Source: Pseudomonas sp. AKS31
GTDB taxonomy: Bacteria > Pseudomonadota > Gammaproteobacteria > Pseudomonadales > Pseudomonadaceae
Direction: 5' to 3'
DNA length: 64,000 nt
NCBI RefSeq assembly: GCF_023634765.1
Contig: NZ_JAMLFX010000003.1
Location: forward strand, 477,861-541,860
The notes below the pieces were generated by a model. It saw nothing but the letters and a program-made list of their open reading frames with translations, did not search any database and was not told where the DNA came from. Every line of letters starts with the position of its first letter. Position 1 is the stretch's first letter. Shown piece by piece: positions 47,410 through 57,243 of this stretch. Made by a program: the position numbers and the translations under genes.

Positions 47410-47567
47410 CCTCACCCCAGCCCTCTCCCGGAGGGAGAGGGGGCCGACTGAGTGATCTTCTGTCATACGCCGACCTGAGATATCCAGTCGAACTCAGGTT
47501 TGGACAGCATGCATATCTGCTCCCTTTCCCCCTCGCCCCCTTGGGGGAGAGGGCTGGGGTGAGGGGG
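47410..47567. repeat. Repeat element D: CCCTCACCC-ended inverted element, degenerate core
   Basis: The left end CCCTCACCCCAGCCCTCTCCC and right end GGGAGAGGGCTGGGGTGAGG are well kept. The interior keeps only CGCCGACCTGAGATATCCAG and CAGCATGCAT-type fragments of the core. It lies between convergent genes, like A, B and C. Confidence 0.8.
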
Positions 47568-47574
47568 TAGCGAT

Positions 47575-48960
47575 CTAAAGCTCAAGCACCCGATCAACCA
47601 ACGCCTCAATCTGCTCCTGCCTTTCCGCTTGATTCAATTTCGACTGCGGATTCAACGACGACCACTGCGGATGCGCCCGCGCTTTACTCAATGCCTCCGG
47701 CAACTTGCCCTCACGCCATGTTTTGTCCTGCGGTGTTGCGACCTGAACCGCATCCAGCGCCGCATGCCCACGCTGATCCAGTGCCAACACCAACTGCCGC
47801 TGGCGCAACGCCAACAGCCGTAACACCCCGTCATCCACGGTCAGTTCTCGCTGCCCTTTGATCTTGCCCAGTAACCGGCTGCCATAACTGCGCGCGGTTT
47901 GCAGCGCACCACCGGCAATCGCACCCGCCAGCGCCGCCGCGCCAAGGGTAATTCCGCCGACCAGCAAATCCACACCAGCTCCCGCCGCCGCGCCAGCAGC
48001 AATGCCGCCGCCCACGCGCACGCCGAGTTGCTTCAAGGTTTCCGGGTTAAACAGATCATCGCCCCAACGCCCATCCAGCAGCGGCAAATCACTCGCCGCC
48101 GCATCTTGCGGGCGAAACGCATACAGCTTGAGCAGCGCCTCGACGCATTTCTGTTCACGCTGGCGCACAGCTTTGCGCAGTTCACTGATCGCCTGCTGTT
48201 CCTGCTCGGCGTCGCTGACCACACTGCGCCGGCAGGCCGCACAGTCGATCAACAATTCAGCAATCAACCGCGCCGCACTGTGCTGACGCGCCAGGCGCTG
48301 CGCCTGTTGATCGGCAATTAACCGTTCCAATTGCGGACGGGCATTTTCCAGTAGCAGCGCGAGGCTTTCATACAGCCGCCGCTCGCCATCCTCCGGCGGC
48401 GCCACACTGTCGAAACGCACCAGTGCATGCAGCCCCAGCCGCGCCAGCGCTTCACGCCAATCCGGCTCGCGATGGTGGGCGCTGCTGACAAAATTCAGCA
48501 CCGGCAGCAGCGGTTTGCCGCAACTGGCCAGCACTTCGAGTTCATCGCGGTACTTGGCCAACACCGGTTCGCGGGCGTCGATCACATACAGACCGGCGTC
48601 GGAGGCGAGCAGTTGCCGCAGCACTTTGGCCTCCTGCTCGAAACGCTGGCGCGCCTCGCTGCCGTCGAGAAACCGCGCCAGGCGCGCCGGGCCGTCGAGG
48701 CGTTCGCCGGGACGTTCCAGGCGTTCGAGAAAATCCAGCAGGGCGATCGCGTCTTCCAGCCCCGGCGTATCGTAGAGGTCGAGCAACGGCTCGCCGTCCA
48801 CCGACAACCGCGCGCCTTCGACATGCCGCGTGGTGCTCGGGCGATGGGAGACTTCACCGAAGCCGACATCGCGGGTCAGCGTGCGCAGTAGCGAGGTCTT
48901 GCCGACGTTGGTGTGGCCGACCACCGCGAGTTTCAGCGGCGCTTTGAAGGCATCAGTCAT
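47575..48960 (-). CDS. GTPase with DUF3482 domain
   Basis: A 461-residue protein. The G-domain shows the P-loop GHTNVGKTS (14-22), the DTPGLED switch and a base-recognition stretch near LPVLNFVSS. A glycine/alanine-rich hydrophobic hairpin (VGGGIAAGAAAGAGVDLLVG..AALAGAIAGGA) lies near residues 310-350 and should insert into the membrane. It overlaps the DUF2868 gene by 8 bp and is probably one unit with it. Function unknown. Confidence 0.85.
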   Translation of the reverse strand: MTDAFKAPLKLAVVGHTNVGKTSLLRTLTRDVGFGEVSHRPSTTRHVEGARLSVDGEPLLDLYDTPGLEDAIALLDFLERLERPGERLDGPARLARFLDGSEARQRFEQEAKVLRQLLASDAGLYVIDAREPVLAKYRDELEVLASCGKPLLPVLNFVSSAHHREPDWREALARLGLHALVRFDSVAPPEDGERRLYESLALLLENARPQLERLIADQQAQRLARQHSAARLIAELLIDCAACRRSVVSDAEQEQQAISELRKAVRQREQKCVEALLKLYAFRPQDAAASDLPLLDGRWGDDLFNPETLKQLGVRVGGGIAAGAAAGAGVDLLVGGITLGAAALAGAIAGGALQTARSYGSRLLGKIKGQRELTVDDGVLRLLALRQRQLVLALDQRGHAALDAVQVATPQDKTWREGKLPEALSKARAHPQWSSLNPQSKLNQAERQEQIEALVDRVLEL

Positions 48961-50326
48961 GACCGTTCTCCAGCCAGTTCAACGGCGCGCAATCGGCAAA
49001 CGGCAACTCCAGTTGTTGCAACGCGACGTGCCAGTCGCCGAGGCGTTCAGCGTCCAGTGCTTCGCCGGGCGGCGCTTGCAGCAGCCAGACGCGGGTTTCG
49101 CCCGCACTGCGCGCCAGTTCGGCGATCAAGGCGAGGCTGCCGCGATCCGGCGAACGCCGTGGGTCGCAGGCAATCGCCAGACGCGCCGGCGGGAAGCGGC
49201 TCAGCTGTTCGAGGAGTTTGTGGCGGGATTCGCGGCTGTCGAGGATGCCGGCGTTGCTGACGTTTTTCGGCAGCGCGGGCGGCCATGTGCGTTGTTCGTC
49301 GAGTTCGATGGCGACCAGTAACGCGCCTTCGCTGGCGAGTTCGCCGACACTGCTTTCGACTCGATGCAATTGCGCAGGCTCCGGGTCGTTGACGCCGAGG
49401 CGTTCGCTGGTCGGCATCAGGCGTTCGCGCAGTTGCGCGTAGCCAGGCAGGTTCAGGTCCAGACGCAGCGCGGCTTTGCCGCTGTTCCAGCGCCAGAAAC
49501 ACAACAGGGCCAACAGCAGGCGCGGCAGCACGCCGTACACCACCAACACGCCGACCAACCATGTTGCCCACGCCTGACGGGCACTTTCGATGTCGAGTGC
49601 GCCGTCGCCGCTGGCGCGGATCATCTCCACCGTCGGCACGTTGAAACCGAGCAGCGACGGCAGATAACCGAGCGCCTGGGTGACGTGGATAAACGTCTCG
49701 GCGCTGAGAATCGTGGTTTCCCAGACGAAGCCGTAGCGCCGGGTTGCCATCAGCGTCAGTAGCAGCACCAGTGCGCTGAGCATTGCCAGCAGCCACAAGC
49801 CGTTGACCAGCGTGCCGAGCGCCCAGCGATTGAGTTTCTTGCGTTGCAGCATCAGCAGCAGGGCGGGCGCCAGTTGCGCGGCTTTGGCATCGCGGGCGAA
49901 TTTTTCGCTGAGCCACAGCCACAAGCGGCCTAGCGTGGCGCCGTGCTCGCCGGCAAAGATCAATCCCAGCAACCAGCTCAGCAGCAGGATCAGGTTCAAC
50001 CCGAGCAGGCTGCCCAAGGCCCAGAACACATTGACCGGTGTTTGCCCCAGCGCGGCGAAGGCCAGACCGGCGCCGCTGAGCACCGCGAAAATCATCAGCA
50101 GCACCAGCGCCAGACGCGCGCCTTGCAGCCAATGTTTGAGGGCGGCGGTCAGCCCGTCACGATTGGCCAGCCATAACGCCCGGCGCTGAATACGGCTCGG
50201 CAGATCACCGCCGGCCGCGCGGGCCAGTCGATTGGCTTCCAGATCATCCAGAGTGCCTGCGTGTTCTTCGCGCAGGCGCACGGTCTCGGTGAGCCATAGG
50301 TTTTGCAGTGGAGTCAGTTCAGTCAC
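48953..50326 (-). CDS. DUF2868 membrane protein
   Basis: A 457-residue protein with several membrane helices (about residues 68-95, 98-125, 175-200, 280-300) and a soluble C-terminal part (AIELDEQRTWPPALPKNVSN, LAIACDPRRSPDRGSLALIAEL). The start is a GTG at 50326 after GGGAAG. The overlap with the DUF3482 GTPase implies coupled translation and a joint complex at the inner membrane. No function is established. Confidence 0.83.
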   Translation of the reverse strand: MTELTPLQNLWLTETVRLREEHAGTLDDLEANRLARAAGGDLPSRIQRRALWLANRDGLTAALKHWLQGARLALVLLMIFAVLSGAGLAFAALGQTPVNVFWALGSLLGLNLILLLSWLLGLIFAGEHGATLGRLWLWLSEKFARDAKAAQLAPALLLMLQRKKLNRWALGTLVNGLWLLAMLSALVLLLTLMATRRYGFVWETTILSAETFIHVTQALGYLPSLLGFNVPTVEMIRASGDGALDIESARQAWATWLVGVLVVYGVLPRLLLALLCFWRWNSGKAALRLDLNLPGYAQLRERLMPTSERLGVNDPEPAQLHRVESSVGELASEGALLVAIELDEQRTWPPALPKNVSNAGILDSRESRHKLLEQLSRFPPARLAIACDPRRSPDRGSLALIAELARSAGETRVWLLQAPPGEALDAERLGDWHVALQQLELPFADCAPLNWLENGHD

Positions 50327-50411
50327 GCGGCTTCCCGTCGCTTAATTGATTGAAGAGCATAACCGCTGTGGCGCTTATCGGGGTAAGCGCGGCTCTGGTA
50401 TCCTCGCCGGC

Positions 50412-50924
50412 ATGACTAAATCACTCCCCCTCAGCCTGATCGCAGCCCTCGGTGAAAACCGCGTGATCGGCGTCGACAACAGCATGCCCTGGCACCTGCC
50501 GGGGGACTTCAAATACTTCAAGGCCACCACCTTGGGCAAGCCGATCATCATGGGTCGCAAGACCTGGGATTCGCTCGGTCGGCCATTGCCGGGGCGCTTG
50601 AACATCGTGGTCAGCCGTCAGACCGGTCTGGTGCTCGAAGGTGCCGAGGTTTATCCATCGCTGGACGCTGCCGTGGTTCGCGCCGAAGAGTGGGCGAAGG
50701 AGCAGGGCGTCGATGAGCTGATGCTGATTGGCGGGGCGCAGTTGTACGCGCAAGGGCTGGCGCAGGCGGATCGTCTGTATCTGACTCGCGTGGCTTTGAG
50801 CCCGGAAGGGGATGCGTGGTTTCCGGAGTTTGATCTGAACCAGTGGAAGCTGGTGTCGAACGTGCCGAATCCGGCTGAGGGCGACAAGCCTGCGTACAAC
50901 TTCGAAGTCTGGGAAAAGGCTTAA
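50412..50924 (+). CDS. folA: Dihydrofolate reductase
   Basis: A 170-residue NADPH enzyme that regenerates tetrahydrofolate after ThyA. IAALGENRVIGVDNSMPWHLPGD carries the Trp and the catalytic Asp, and GRKTWDSLGRPLPGRLNIVVS and IGGAQLYAQGL bind NADPH. The ATG at 50412 is the family start. No clear ribosome binding site is seen, and a TATCCT box lies close upstream, so a very short leader is possible. Confidence 0.95.
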   Translation: MTKSLPLSLIAALGENRVIGVDNSMPWHLPGDFKYFKATTLGKPIIMGRKTWDSLGRPLPGRLNIVVSRQTGLVLEGAEVYPSLDAAVVRAEEWAKEQGVDELMLIGGAQLYAQGLAQADRLYLTRVALSPEGDAWFPEFDLNQWKLVSNVPNPAEGDKPAYNFEVWEKA

Positions 50925-51001
50925 AAGATCGCAGCCTGCGGCAGCTCCTACAAGGTTTACGCATTTCCCCTGTAGGAGCTGGCGAAGCCTGCGATCTTTT
51001 G
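50925..51001. repeat. REP pair (GATCGCAGCC..GGCAGCTCCTAC family)
   Basis: AAGATCGCAGCCTGCGGCAG and CTGGCGAAGCCTGCGATCTT are imperfect inverted ends around a 40-bp spacer. The pair begins at the folA stop and lies between convergent genes. Confidence 0.88.
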
Positions 51002-51014
51002 ATCCTGCTTTACA

Positions 51015-52406
51015 TCAAGCCTGCGCCAGCTCCGCATGCTCATCCGCATCCAGCAATTCTTTATCAGTCTGCTGCATCACCTGACTGGTAATCGCGCCAG
51101 CCGTGATCGAGCCACTCACGTTCAACGCCGTGCGGCCCATGTCGATCAGCGGCTCAACCGAAATCAGCAGCGCCACCAGCGAAACCGGCAAGCCCATCGC
51201 CGGCAGTACGATCAGTGCCGCGAACGTCGCGCCGCCGCCGACACCGGCCACGCCCGCCGAACTCAACGTCACAATCGCCACCAGCGTCGCTATCCACAGC
51301 GGATCCAGCGGGTTGATGCCAACAGTCGGCGCCACCATCACCGCCAACATTGCCGGGTACAGACCGGCGCAACCGTTCTGGCCGATGGTCGCACCGAACG
51401 ACGCGGCAAAACTCGCCACCGATTGTGGAATCCCCAGACGACGGGTCTGCGCTTCAATGCTCAGCGGAATGCTTGCCGCACTGGAACGGCTGGTGAACGC
51501 GAACGTCAGCACCGGCCAGATCTTTCGGAAGAAGCGCAACGGATTGATGCCCGCCGCCGACACCAGCAAACCGTGCACGACGAACATCAGGCCCAGACCG
51601 AGGTACGACACCACGACGAAACTGCCGAGTTTGATGATGTCTTGCAGGTTGGAACCGGCGACCACTTTGGTCATCAGCGCCAGCACGCCGTACGGGGTCA
51701 GCTTCATCACCAGACGCACCAGACGCATCACCCAGGCTTGCAGGGTGTCGATGGCGTTGATCACTTTCTGGCCTTTCTCGACGTCATCCTTGAGCAGTTG
51801 CAGCGCAGCAACCCCCAGGAATGCAGCGAAAATCACCACGCTGATGATCGAGGTTGGCTTGGCCCGCGCCAGATCGGCAAACGGGTTCTGCGGGATGAAC
51901 GACAGCAGCAGTTGCGGCACATTCAGGTCGGCAACCTTGCCCGCGTAGTCAGTCTGAATGGTTTGCAGACGGGCCATTTCCTGAGTGCCGGCGACCAGGC
52001 CTTCGGCGGTGAGGCCGAACAGGTTGGTCAGGCCGATGCCGATCAGCGCCGCAATCGCGGTGGTGAACAGCAGCGTGCCGATGGTCAGGAAGCTGATCTT
52101 GCCCAGCGACGAGGCGTTGTGCAGACGCGCCACGGCGCTGAGGATCGAGGCGAACACCAGCGGGATGACGATCATTTGCAGCAACTGCACATAGCCGTTG
52201 CCGACCAGATCGAACCAGCCGATCGACGCTTTCAGCACCGGATTGCCGGCCCCGTAAACGGTGTGCAGCGCTACGCCGAACGTCACGCCCAATACCAGCG
52301 CGAGCAGGACTTTTTTCGCCAGACTCCAACTGGTGTGGCGGGTTTGTGCCAGACCGAAGAGCAAGGCGAGGAACACCAGCAGATTGAGGATCAGCGGCAG
52401 ATTCAT
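51015..52406 (-). CDS. tcyP: L-cystine:cation symporter (TcyP/YdjN type)
   Basis: A 463-residue DAACS-family symporter with about eight helices and two re-entrant hairpins. The [15 protein letters not shown] hairpin and [17 protein letters not shown] motif are typical, and overall sequence fits the cystine branch, not the glutamate or C4 branches. GGAG precedes the ATG at 52406. It probably imports L-cystine for sulfur supply. Confidence 0.83.
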   Translation of the reverse strand: MNLPLILNLLVFLALLFGLAQTRHTSWSLAKKVLLALVLGVTFGVALHTVYGAGNPVLKASIGWFDLVGNGYVQLLQMIVIPLVFASILSAVARLHNASSLGKISFLTIGTLLFTTAIAALIGIGLTNLFGLTAEGLVAGTQEMARLQTIQTDYAGKVADLNVPQLLLSFIPQNPFADLARAKPTSIISVVIFAAFLGVAALQLLKDDVEKGQKVINAIDTLQAWVMRLVRLVMKLTPYGVLALMTKVVAGSNLQDIIKLGSFVVVSYLGLGLMFVVHGLLVSAAGINPLRFFRKIWPVLTFAFTSRSSAASIPLSIEAQTRRLGIPQSVASFAASFGATIGQNGCAGLYPAMLAVMVAPTVGINPLDPLWIATLVAIVTLSSAGVAGVGGGATFAALIVLPAMGLPVSLVALLISVEPLIDMGRTALNVSGSITAGAITSQVMQQTDKELLDADEHAELAQA

Positions 52407-52648
52407 GAAAACTCCGATAAGACTTGTGCCAGTCGCATTCTTGGGCAACTGCGAACCGGCAAGCCTAACAGTTTGATTTGCAATGAATTAATACCGAAAT
52501 TGCAGGTCGTCCGTCGTTTTTGGAATAAGCGCGTGTCGCTCTCGGCAATGCATCTGGCGCAATAGGGACGCGGACGGTCGCTGACAGACGAGGACTGTCA
52601 CACATATTTGTTAGCGTCGATTTCTTTGAATCAGGGGAGAAGAGGCTT

Positions 52649-53710
52649 ATGAAGTTCGCACCGAAATTTCTGGCTGTCGCACTGACGGTGGGCATCGGCC
52701 TGGCTACTCAGGCGTTCGCCACCGACCTGAAACACTGGCCGGCGGATCAGGCCAAGGCGCTGGACGCGATGATCGCCGCCAACGCCAACAAGGGTAACTA
52801 CGCGGTGTTCGACATGGACAACACCAGCTACCGCTACGACCTCGAAGAGTCGTTGCTGCCGTTCATGGAAAACAAGGGCCTGATCACCCGCGACAAACTC
52901 GACCCCTCCCTGAAACTGATGCCGTTCAAGGACACCGCCGACCATAAGGAAAGCCTGTTCAGTTACTACTATCGCCTCTGCGAAGTCGACGACATGGTCT
53001 GCTACCCGTGGGTGGCGCAGGTGTTCTCCGGCTTCACCCTCAAAGAGCTCAAGGGTTACGTCGATGAGCTGATGGCTTCGGGCAAACCGGTGCCGGCGAC
53101 TTATTACGAAGGCGATGTGGTGAAGAAACTCGACGTCAATCCGCCGAAGATCTTCACCGGCCAGCAAGAGCTGTACAACAAGCTGATGGAGAACGGCATC
53201 GAGGTCTACGTGATGACCGCCGCCTCGGAAGAACTGGTGCGCATGGTCGCGGCGGATCCGAAGTATGGCTACAACGTCAAACCGCAGAACGTCATTGGCG
53301 TTTCGATGTTGCTCAAGGATCCGAAGACAGGCGAACTGACCACCGCGCGCAAACAGATCACCGCAGGCAAGTATGACGAGAAGGCCAACCTGGGCCTCGA
53401 ACTGACCCCGTATCTCTGGACCCCGGCCACCTGGATGGCCGGCAAGCACGCGGCGATCCTGACTTACATCGACGAGTGGAAAAAACCGGTACTGGTTGGC
53501 GGCGATACCCCGACCAGTGACGGCTACATGCTGTTCCACGATGTTGATGTGGCCAAGGGCGGGATTCACTTGTGGATCAACCGCAAGGACAAATACATGA
53601 CGCAGTTGAACGGCATGATGGCCAAGCATGCAGCGGCGCAGGCGAAAGAAGGTTTGCCGGTGACGGCTGACAAGAACTGGGTGATCGTCAAGCCAGAAGA
53701 AATCCAGTAA
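52649..53710 (+). CDS. pchP: Phosphorylcholine phosphatase (HAD family, periplasmic)
   Basis: A 353-residue exported protein with a signal peptide ending at TQAFA (about residue 24). HAD motif I is FDMDNTSYR, motif II lies in YVMTAASEELVRMV, and the acidic motif is VGGDTPTSDGYML. Length and motifs match P. aeruginosa PchP, which frees choline from phosphorylcholine in the periplasm. GGGGAGAAG precedes the ATG. Related HAD phosphatases could also fit. Confidence 0.78.
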   Translation: MKFAPKFLAVALTVGIGLATQAFATDLKHWPADQAKALDAMIAANANKGNYAVFDMDNTSYRYDLEESLLPFMENKGLITRDKLDPSLKLMPFKDTADHKESLFSYYYRLCEVDDMVCYPWVAQVFSGFTLKELKGYVDELMASGKPVPATYYEGDVVKKLDVNPPKIFTGQQELYNKLMENGIEVYVMTAASEELVRMVAADPKYGYNVKPQNVIGVSMLLKDPKTGELTTARKQITAGKYDEKANLGLELTPYLWTPATWMAGKHAAILTYIDEWKKPVLVGGDTPTSDGYMLFHDVDVAKGGIHLWINRKDKYMTQLNGMMAKHAAAQAKEGLPVTADKNWVIVKPEEIQ

Positions 53711-53723
53711 TCACCGCAGATCT

Positions 53724-53815
53724 AATGTGGGAGCGAGCCTGCTCGCGAAAGCTTAGTGTCAGTCACCTTCTTCGTTTCTGACATACGGCATTCGCGAGCA
53801 GGCTCGCTCCCACAG
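53724..53815. repeat. REP pair (GTGGGAGCGAGC family)
   Basis: TGTGGGAGCGAGCCTGCTCG and CGAGCAGGCTCGCTCCCACA are perfectly inverted around AAAGCTTAGTGTCAGTCACC-type spacer sequence. It follows pchP by 14 bp. Confidence 0.9.
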
Positions 53816-53850
53816 TTTGATCTGCAGTGACTTTGGGATTTCGGCCAGAC

Positions 53851-53884
53851 AAAAAAATGCCCCGCACTTGGCGGGGCATTTTTG
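53851..53884. terminator. Bidirectional intrinsic terminator between pchP and ilvD
   Basis: A7, ATGCCCCGC, the ACTTG loop, GCGGGGCAT and T5 form a clean hairpin usable from both strands. It is the shared end for the convergent pchP and ilvD genes. Confidence 0.93.
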
Positions 53885-53900
53885 TTTCGGCGATTGAGGC

Positions 53901-55742
53901 TTACAGCCCGTCGAGCATCGCTTTGTTACGCACAGCACCTTTGTCGGCACTGGTCGCCAGCAAGGCGTAGGCCTTGAGGGCGGTGGTCACTTTGCGTGGA
54001 CGCACTTCAACAGGCTTCCAGCCTTTCTTGTCCTGCTCGGCGCGGCGTGCCGCCAGTTCTTCGTCGCTGACCAACAGGTTGATCGAGCGGTTCGGGATGT
54101 CGATCAGCACTTTGTCGCCGTCCTGCACCAGGCCTATTGCGCCGCCGGCGGCGGCTTCTGGCGAAGCGTGGCCGATGGACAGACCCGACGTACCGCCAGA
54201 GAAACGGCCGTCGGTGAGCAGCGCACAGGCTTTGCCCAGACCTTTGGATTTCAGGTACGAAGTCGGATAGAGCATTTCCTGCATGCCCGGGCCGCCTTTC
54301 GGACCTTCGTAGCGAATGATGACAATGTCGCCTGCCTTCACTTCGTCAGCGAGGATGCCGCGTACGGCGCTGTCCTGGCTTTCAAAGATCTTCGCATTGC
54401 CTTCGAAGACGTGGATCGACTCGTCAACACCGGCGGTTTTCACCACGCAGCCATCGAGAGCGATGTTGCCGTACAGCACGGCCAAACCACCTTCTTGCGA
54501 ATAGGCGTGTTCGAAGCTGCGAATGCAGCCGTTTTCACGGTCATCATCCAGAGTTTCCCAACGGGTCGACTGGCTGAACGCCGTCTGCGTCGGAATGCCG
54601 GCAGGACCGGCCTTGAAGAAGTGATGCACGGCTTCATCGGTGGTCTGGGTAATGTCCCACTTGGCGATGGCTTCTTCCATGCTGCGGCTGTGCACGGTCG
54701 GCAGGTCGGTGTGCAGCAGACCGCCACGGGCCAGCGAACCGAGGATGCTGAAAATACCGCCGGCGCGGTGCACGTCTTCCATGTGGTACTTCTGGATGTT
54801 CGGCGCAACCTTGCACAGCTGTGGAACGCTGCGCGAGAGACGGTCGATGTCGCGCAGGTCGAAATCGATCTCGGCTTCCTGAGCGGCAGCGAGCAAATGC
54901 AGGATGGTGTTGGTCGAACCGCCCATGGCGATGTCGAGCATCATCGCGTTTTCGAACGCCTTGAAGTTGGCGATGTTGCGCGGCAATACCGACTCATCGT
55001 TCTCGCCGTAGTAGCGTTTGCACAGCTCGACGATGGTGCGGCCAGCCTGCAGGAACAGTTGTTCGCGATCGCTGTGAGTGGCGAGGGTCGAACCGTTGCC
55101 CGGCAACGCCAGACCCAGTGCTTCGGTCAGGCAGTTCATCGAGTTGGCGGTGAACATGCCGGAGCACGAACCGCAGGTCGGGCAGGCGCTGCGCTCGTAC
55201 TCAGCGACTTTCTCGTCAGAAGCGCTGGCGTCGGCGGCGATCACCATGGCGTCGACGAGGTCGAGGCCGTGGGAAGCGAGTTTGGTCTTGCCGGCTTCCA
55301 TCGGGCCGCCGGACACAAAGATCACCGGAATGTTCAGGCGCAAGGCAGCCATCAGCATGCCCGGGGTGATCTTGTCGCAGTTGGAAATGCACACGATGGC
55401 GTCGGCGCAGTGGGCGTTGACCATGTACTCGACGGAGTCGGCGATGATTTCGCGGCTCGGCAGCGAATACAGCATGCCGTCGTGGCCCATGGCGATGCCG
55501 TCATCCACGGCGATGGTGTTGAATTCCTTGGCCACGCCGCCGGCGCGTTCGATTTCACGGGCGACCAGTTGGCCGAGGTCCTTCAGGTGCACGTGGCCCG
55601 GTACGAACTGGGTAAACGAGTTGGCAATGGCGATGATCGGCTTTTTGAAGTCGTCATCTTTCATCCCCGTGGCGCGCCACAGTGCGCGGGCACCGGCCAT
55701 GTTGCGGCCGTGGGTGGATGTTTTCGAGCGGTAATCTGGCAT
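53901..55742 (-). CDS. ilvD: Dihydroxy-acid dehydratase
   Basis: A 613-residue Fe-S enzyme that dehydrates dihydroxy acids to 2-oxoacids for valine and isoleucine synthesis. Cluster cysteines lie in SNCDKITPG and [13 protein letters not shown], with [16 protein letters not shown] near the C-terminus. Length is standard. Its start lies 268 bp from the MFS gene; apart from a hairpin at the MFS end I see no clear feature in that gap. With ilvA it gives two branched-chain amino acid steps in this window. Confidence 0.96.
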   Translation of the reverse strand: MPDYRSKTSTHGRNMAGARALWRATGMKDDDFKKPIIAIANSFTQFVPGHVHLKDLGQLVAREIERAGGVAKEFNTIAVDDGIAMGHDGMLYSLPSREIIADSVEYMVNAHCADAIVCISNCDKITPGMLMAALRLNIPVIFVSGGPMEAGKTKLASHGLDLVDAMVIAADASASDEKVAEYERSACPTCGSCSGMFTANSMNCLTEALGLALPGNGSTLATHSDREQLFLQAGRTIVELCKRYYGENDESVLPRNIANFKAFENAMMLDIAMGGSTNTILHLLAAAQEAEIDFDLRDIDRLSRSVPQLCKVAPNIQKYHMEDVHRAGGIFSILGSLARGGLLHTDLPTVHSRSMEEAIAKWDITQTTDEAVHHFFKAGPAGIPTQTAFSQSTRWETLDDDRENGCIRSFEHAYSQEGGLAVLYGNIALDGCVVKTAGVDESIHVFEGNAKIFESQDSAVRGILADEVKAGDIVIIRYEGPKGGPGMQEMLYPTSYLKSKGLGKACALLTDGRFSGGTSGLSIGHASPEAAAGGAIGLVQDGDKVLIDIPNRSINLLVSDEELAARRAEQDKKGWKPVEVRPRKVTTALKAYALLATSADKGAVRNKAMLDGL

Positions 55743-55999
55743 GGAGCACTCCGGGCGGCTAATCGCTTACTAATCAGGTGCAAAAGGGGAGTGAGCTTCT
55801 ATTGACGTCTGGAACACTCAGCAATGGCCGTGTGTCCGTGAAGTTGCCGATGACGTTGCGGGATCGCCGCTGGTCTCAGCCTGAGCTCATAAACCCGCCG
55901 GGGGATGAATGGCGATGAATCAGCCGATTCTACACCGCTGGCGTCTGGAGGGAATGGCGCAAAGCGTTGTTCCAGTGCAGACGGCGTGTATGGGATGAC

Positions 56000-56026
56000 G
56001 ACCGGCGGGTTTAATCACCGCCGGTC
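56000..56026 (-). terminator. Hairpin at the end of the peptide-cluster operon
   Basis: GACCGGCGG and CCGCCGGTC pair over 9 bp around a loop holding the MFS stop codon. No U-run follows, so it may protect the mRNA end and not terminate by itself. Confidence 0.4.
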
Positions 56027-57243
56027 TGCGCCATGACATTATCTTCAAGTTTTCTCGCGCGACGGCTGAGCCGGTTGTTGAGCACCAGCGCGATCGCGCT
56101 TAGCAGCACAAAGCTGTAGCCCAGCGTCGATTGCAGATTCGCCGGACTGAGGCTGATCAGGGCGCTGATCAGCCCGCCACAAATAAAGATGATCGTGCTG
56201 CCCGCCGAGGCCGAGGTGCCGGCGTTTTCAGGAAACAGGCCCATGGCCCGAGAGGTGGCAGCGGGGCGGGCAATGGTAGTGCCGGCGGTGCAGATCAGCA
56301 TCGGGATCAACACCGTGGCTGGCGCCAACGCATGATTGGCTGCCAGGTACAGCATCGCCAGCCCCGACAGCAGTATCAGGCTCAGCCCGGTGAAGATTTG
56401 CTGAACCGGCGTGATGCGTCGATTGAGTACCGCGGCAAGGATCCCGCCGACAACGTAGGCCGCACCGTAAACCAGCAGGATCAATGAAAAGTCATAGGGC
56501 GCGAGTTGCAATTGGTCCATGAAAATCAGCGGCGAAATCACGATGAACGAGAAGTGGCAGGCAAAGGCAAACGCCGAAATCAGCCAGTAACTGACAAATT
56601 CGAAGTCCCCCAACACGCGTCGATAGGACTGAATGAAGTCGATCGGCGAACCCCCCGAGGCTGGACGGCTGTTCGGTAAAAACAGCCAGGCCTTGATCAG
56701 CACCGTGGCGGACAGCGCGGTAAAGACCCAGAAGCTGCCGCGCCAACCGAGTGTGGCCTGGAGAAAGGTCCCGGCCAGCGGCGATACCGAAATGAATATC
56801 CCGGTCGCCGTGACCATCAGGATCCGTAACCGGTCGCGCTCTTCACCTTCGAACAGATCCTGCACCAGTGCCTGGGACAGCACAAAACATCCGCAGCCCA
56901 AGGCCTGCATCACCCGAAATACCAGAAACAGCGAGTAATCGGCGGTCATCACGCAACCGAGCGCACCCAGCATCGATACGCTCATGCCGGCGAGTAACAG
57001 GCCCTTGCGCCCGATCACGTCCGAGAGGGGGCCGATCAAGAGCTGGGCAAACGCGATTCCTACGGCGAACAGGCTGATGGACAGTGCGATGTCTGCCGGT
57101 GAACGGAGAAAGTGCGTCGCCATCGCCGGAAAGGAAGGCAGCAGCACATCCAGTGGAAACACACCCAGCAGTACCATGGCCAGCAACAGGCTGACAGCGG
57201 CGCGGCGCTGCCTTGTGGTTGCCACGGATTGTCCTTTATCCAT
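56011..57243 (-). CDS. MFS transporter (Bcr/CflA-like drug exporter)
   Basis: A 410-residue inner-membrane protein with twelve predicted helices. Motif A is GPLSDVIGRKG between helices 2 and 3, and FRVMQALGCGCF and ISVSPLAGTFLQATLGWRGSF are typical of the Bcr/CflA proton-drug antiporters. Its ATG lies inside the end of the di-iron oxygenase gene (8-bp overlap), so it is translated as part of the peptide cluster. It probably exports the cluster product or gives self-protection. Confidence 0.88.
   Translation of the reverse strand: MDKGQSVATTRQRRAAVSLLLAMVLLGVFPLDVLLPSFPAMATHFLRSPADIALSISLFAVGIAFAQLLIGPLSDVIGRKGLLLAGMSVSMLGALGCVMTADYSLFLVFRVMQALGCGCFVLSQALVQDLFEGEERDRLRILMVTATGIFISVSPLAGTFLQATLGWRGSFWVFTALSATVLIKAWLFLPNSRPASGGSPIDFIQSYRRVLGDFEFVSYWLISAFAFACHFSFIVISPLIFMDQLQLAPYDFSLILLVYGAAYVVGGILAAVLNRRITPVQQIFTGLSLILLSGLAMLYLAANHALAPATVLIPMLICTAGTTIARPAATSRAMGLFPENAGTSASAGSTIIFICGGLISALISLSPANLQSTLGYSFVLLSAIALVLNNRLSRRARKLEDNVMAQTGGD

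Noticed and set aside
54168..55805. 545-codon plus-strand ORF opposite ilvD
   Set aside because: Antisense shadow of a fully conserved enzyme gene; no motif or start signal.
55743..56010. Leader peptide or attenuator upstream of ilvD
   Set aside because: No short frame rich in Ile, Val or Leu codons followed by alternative hairpins was found.
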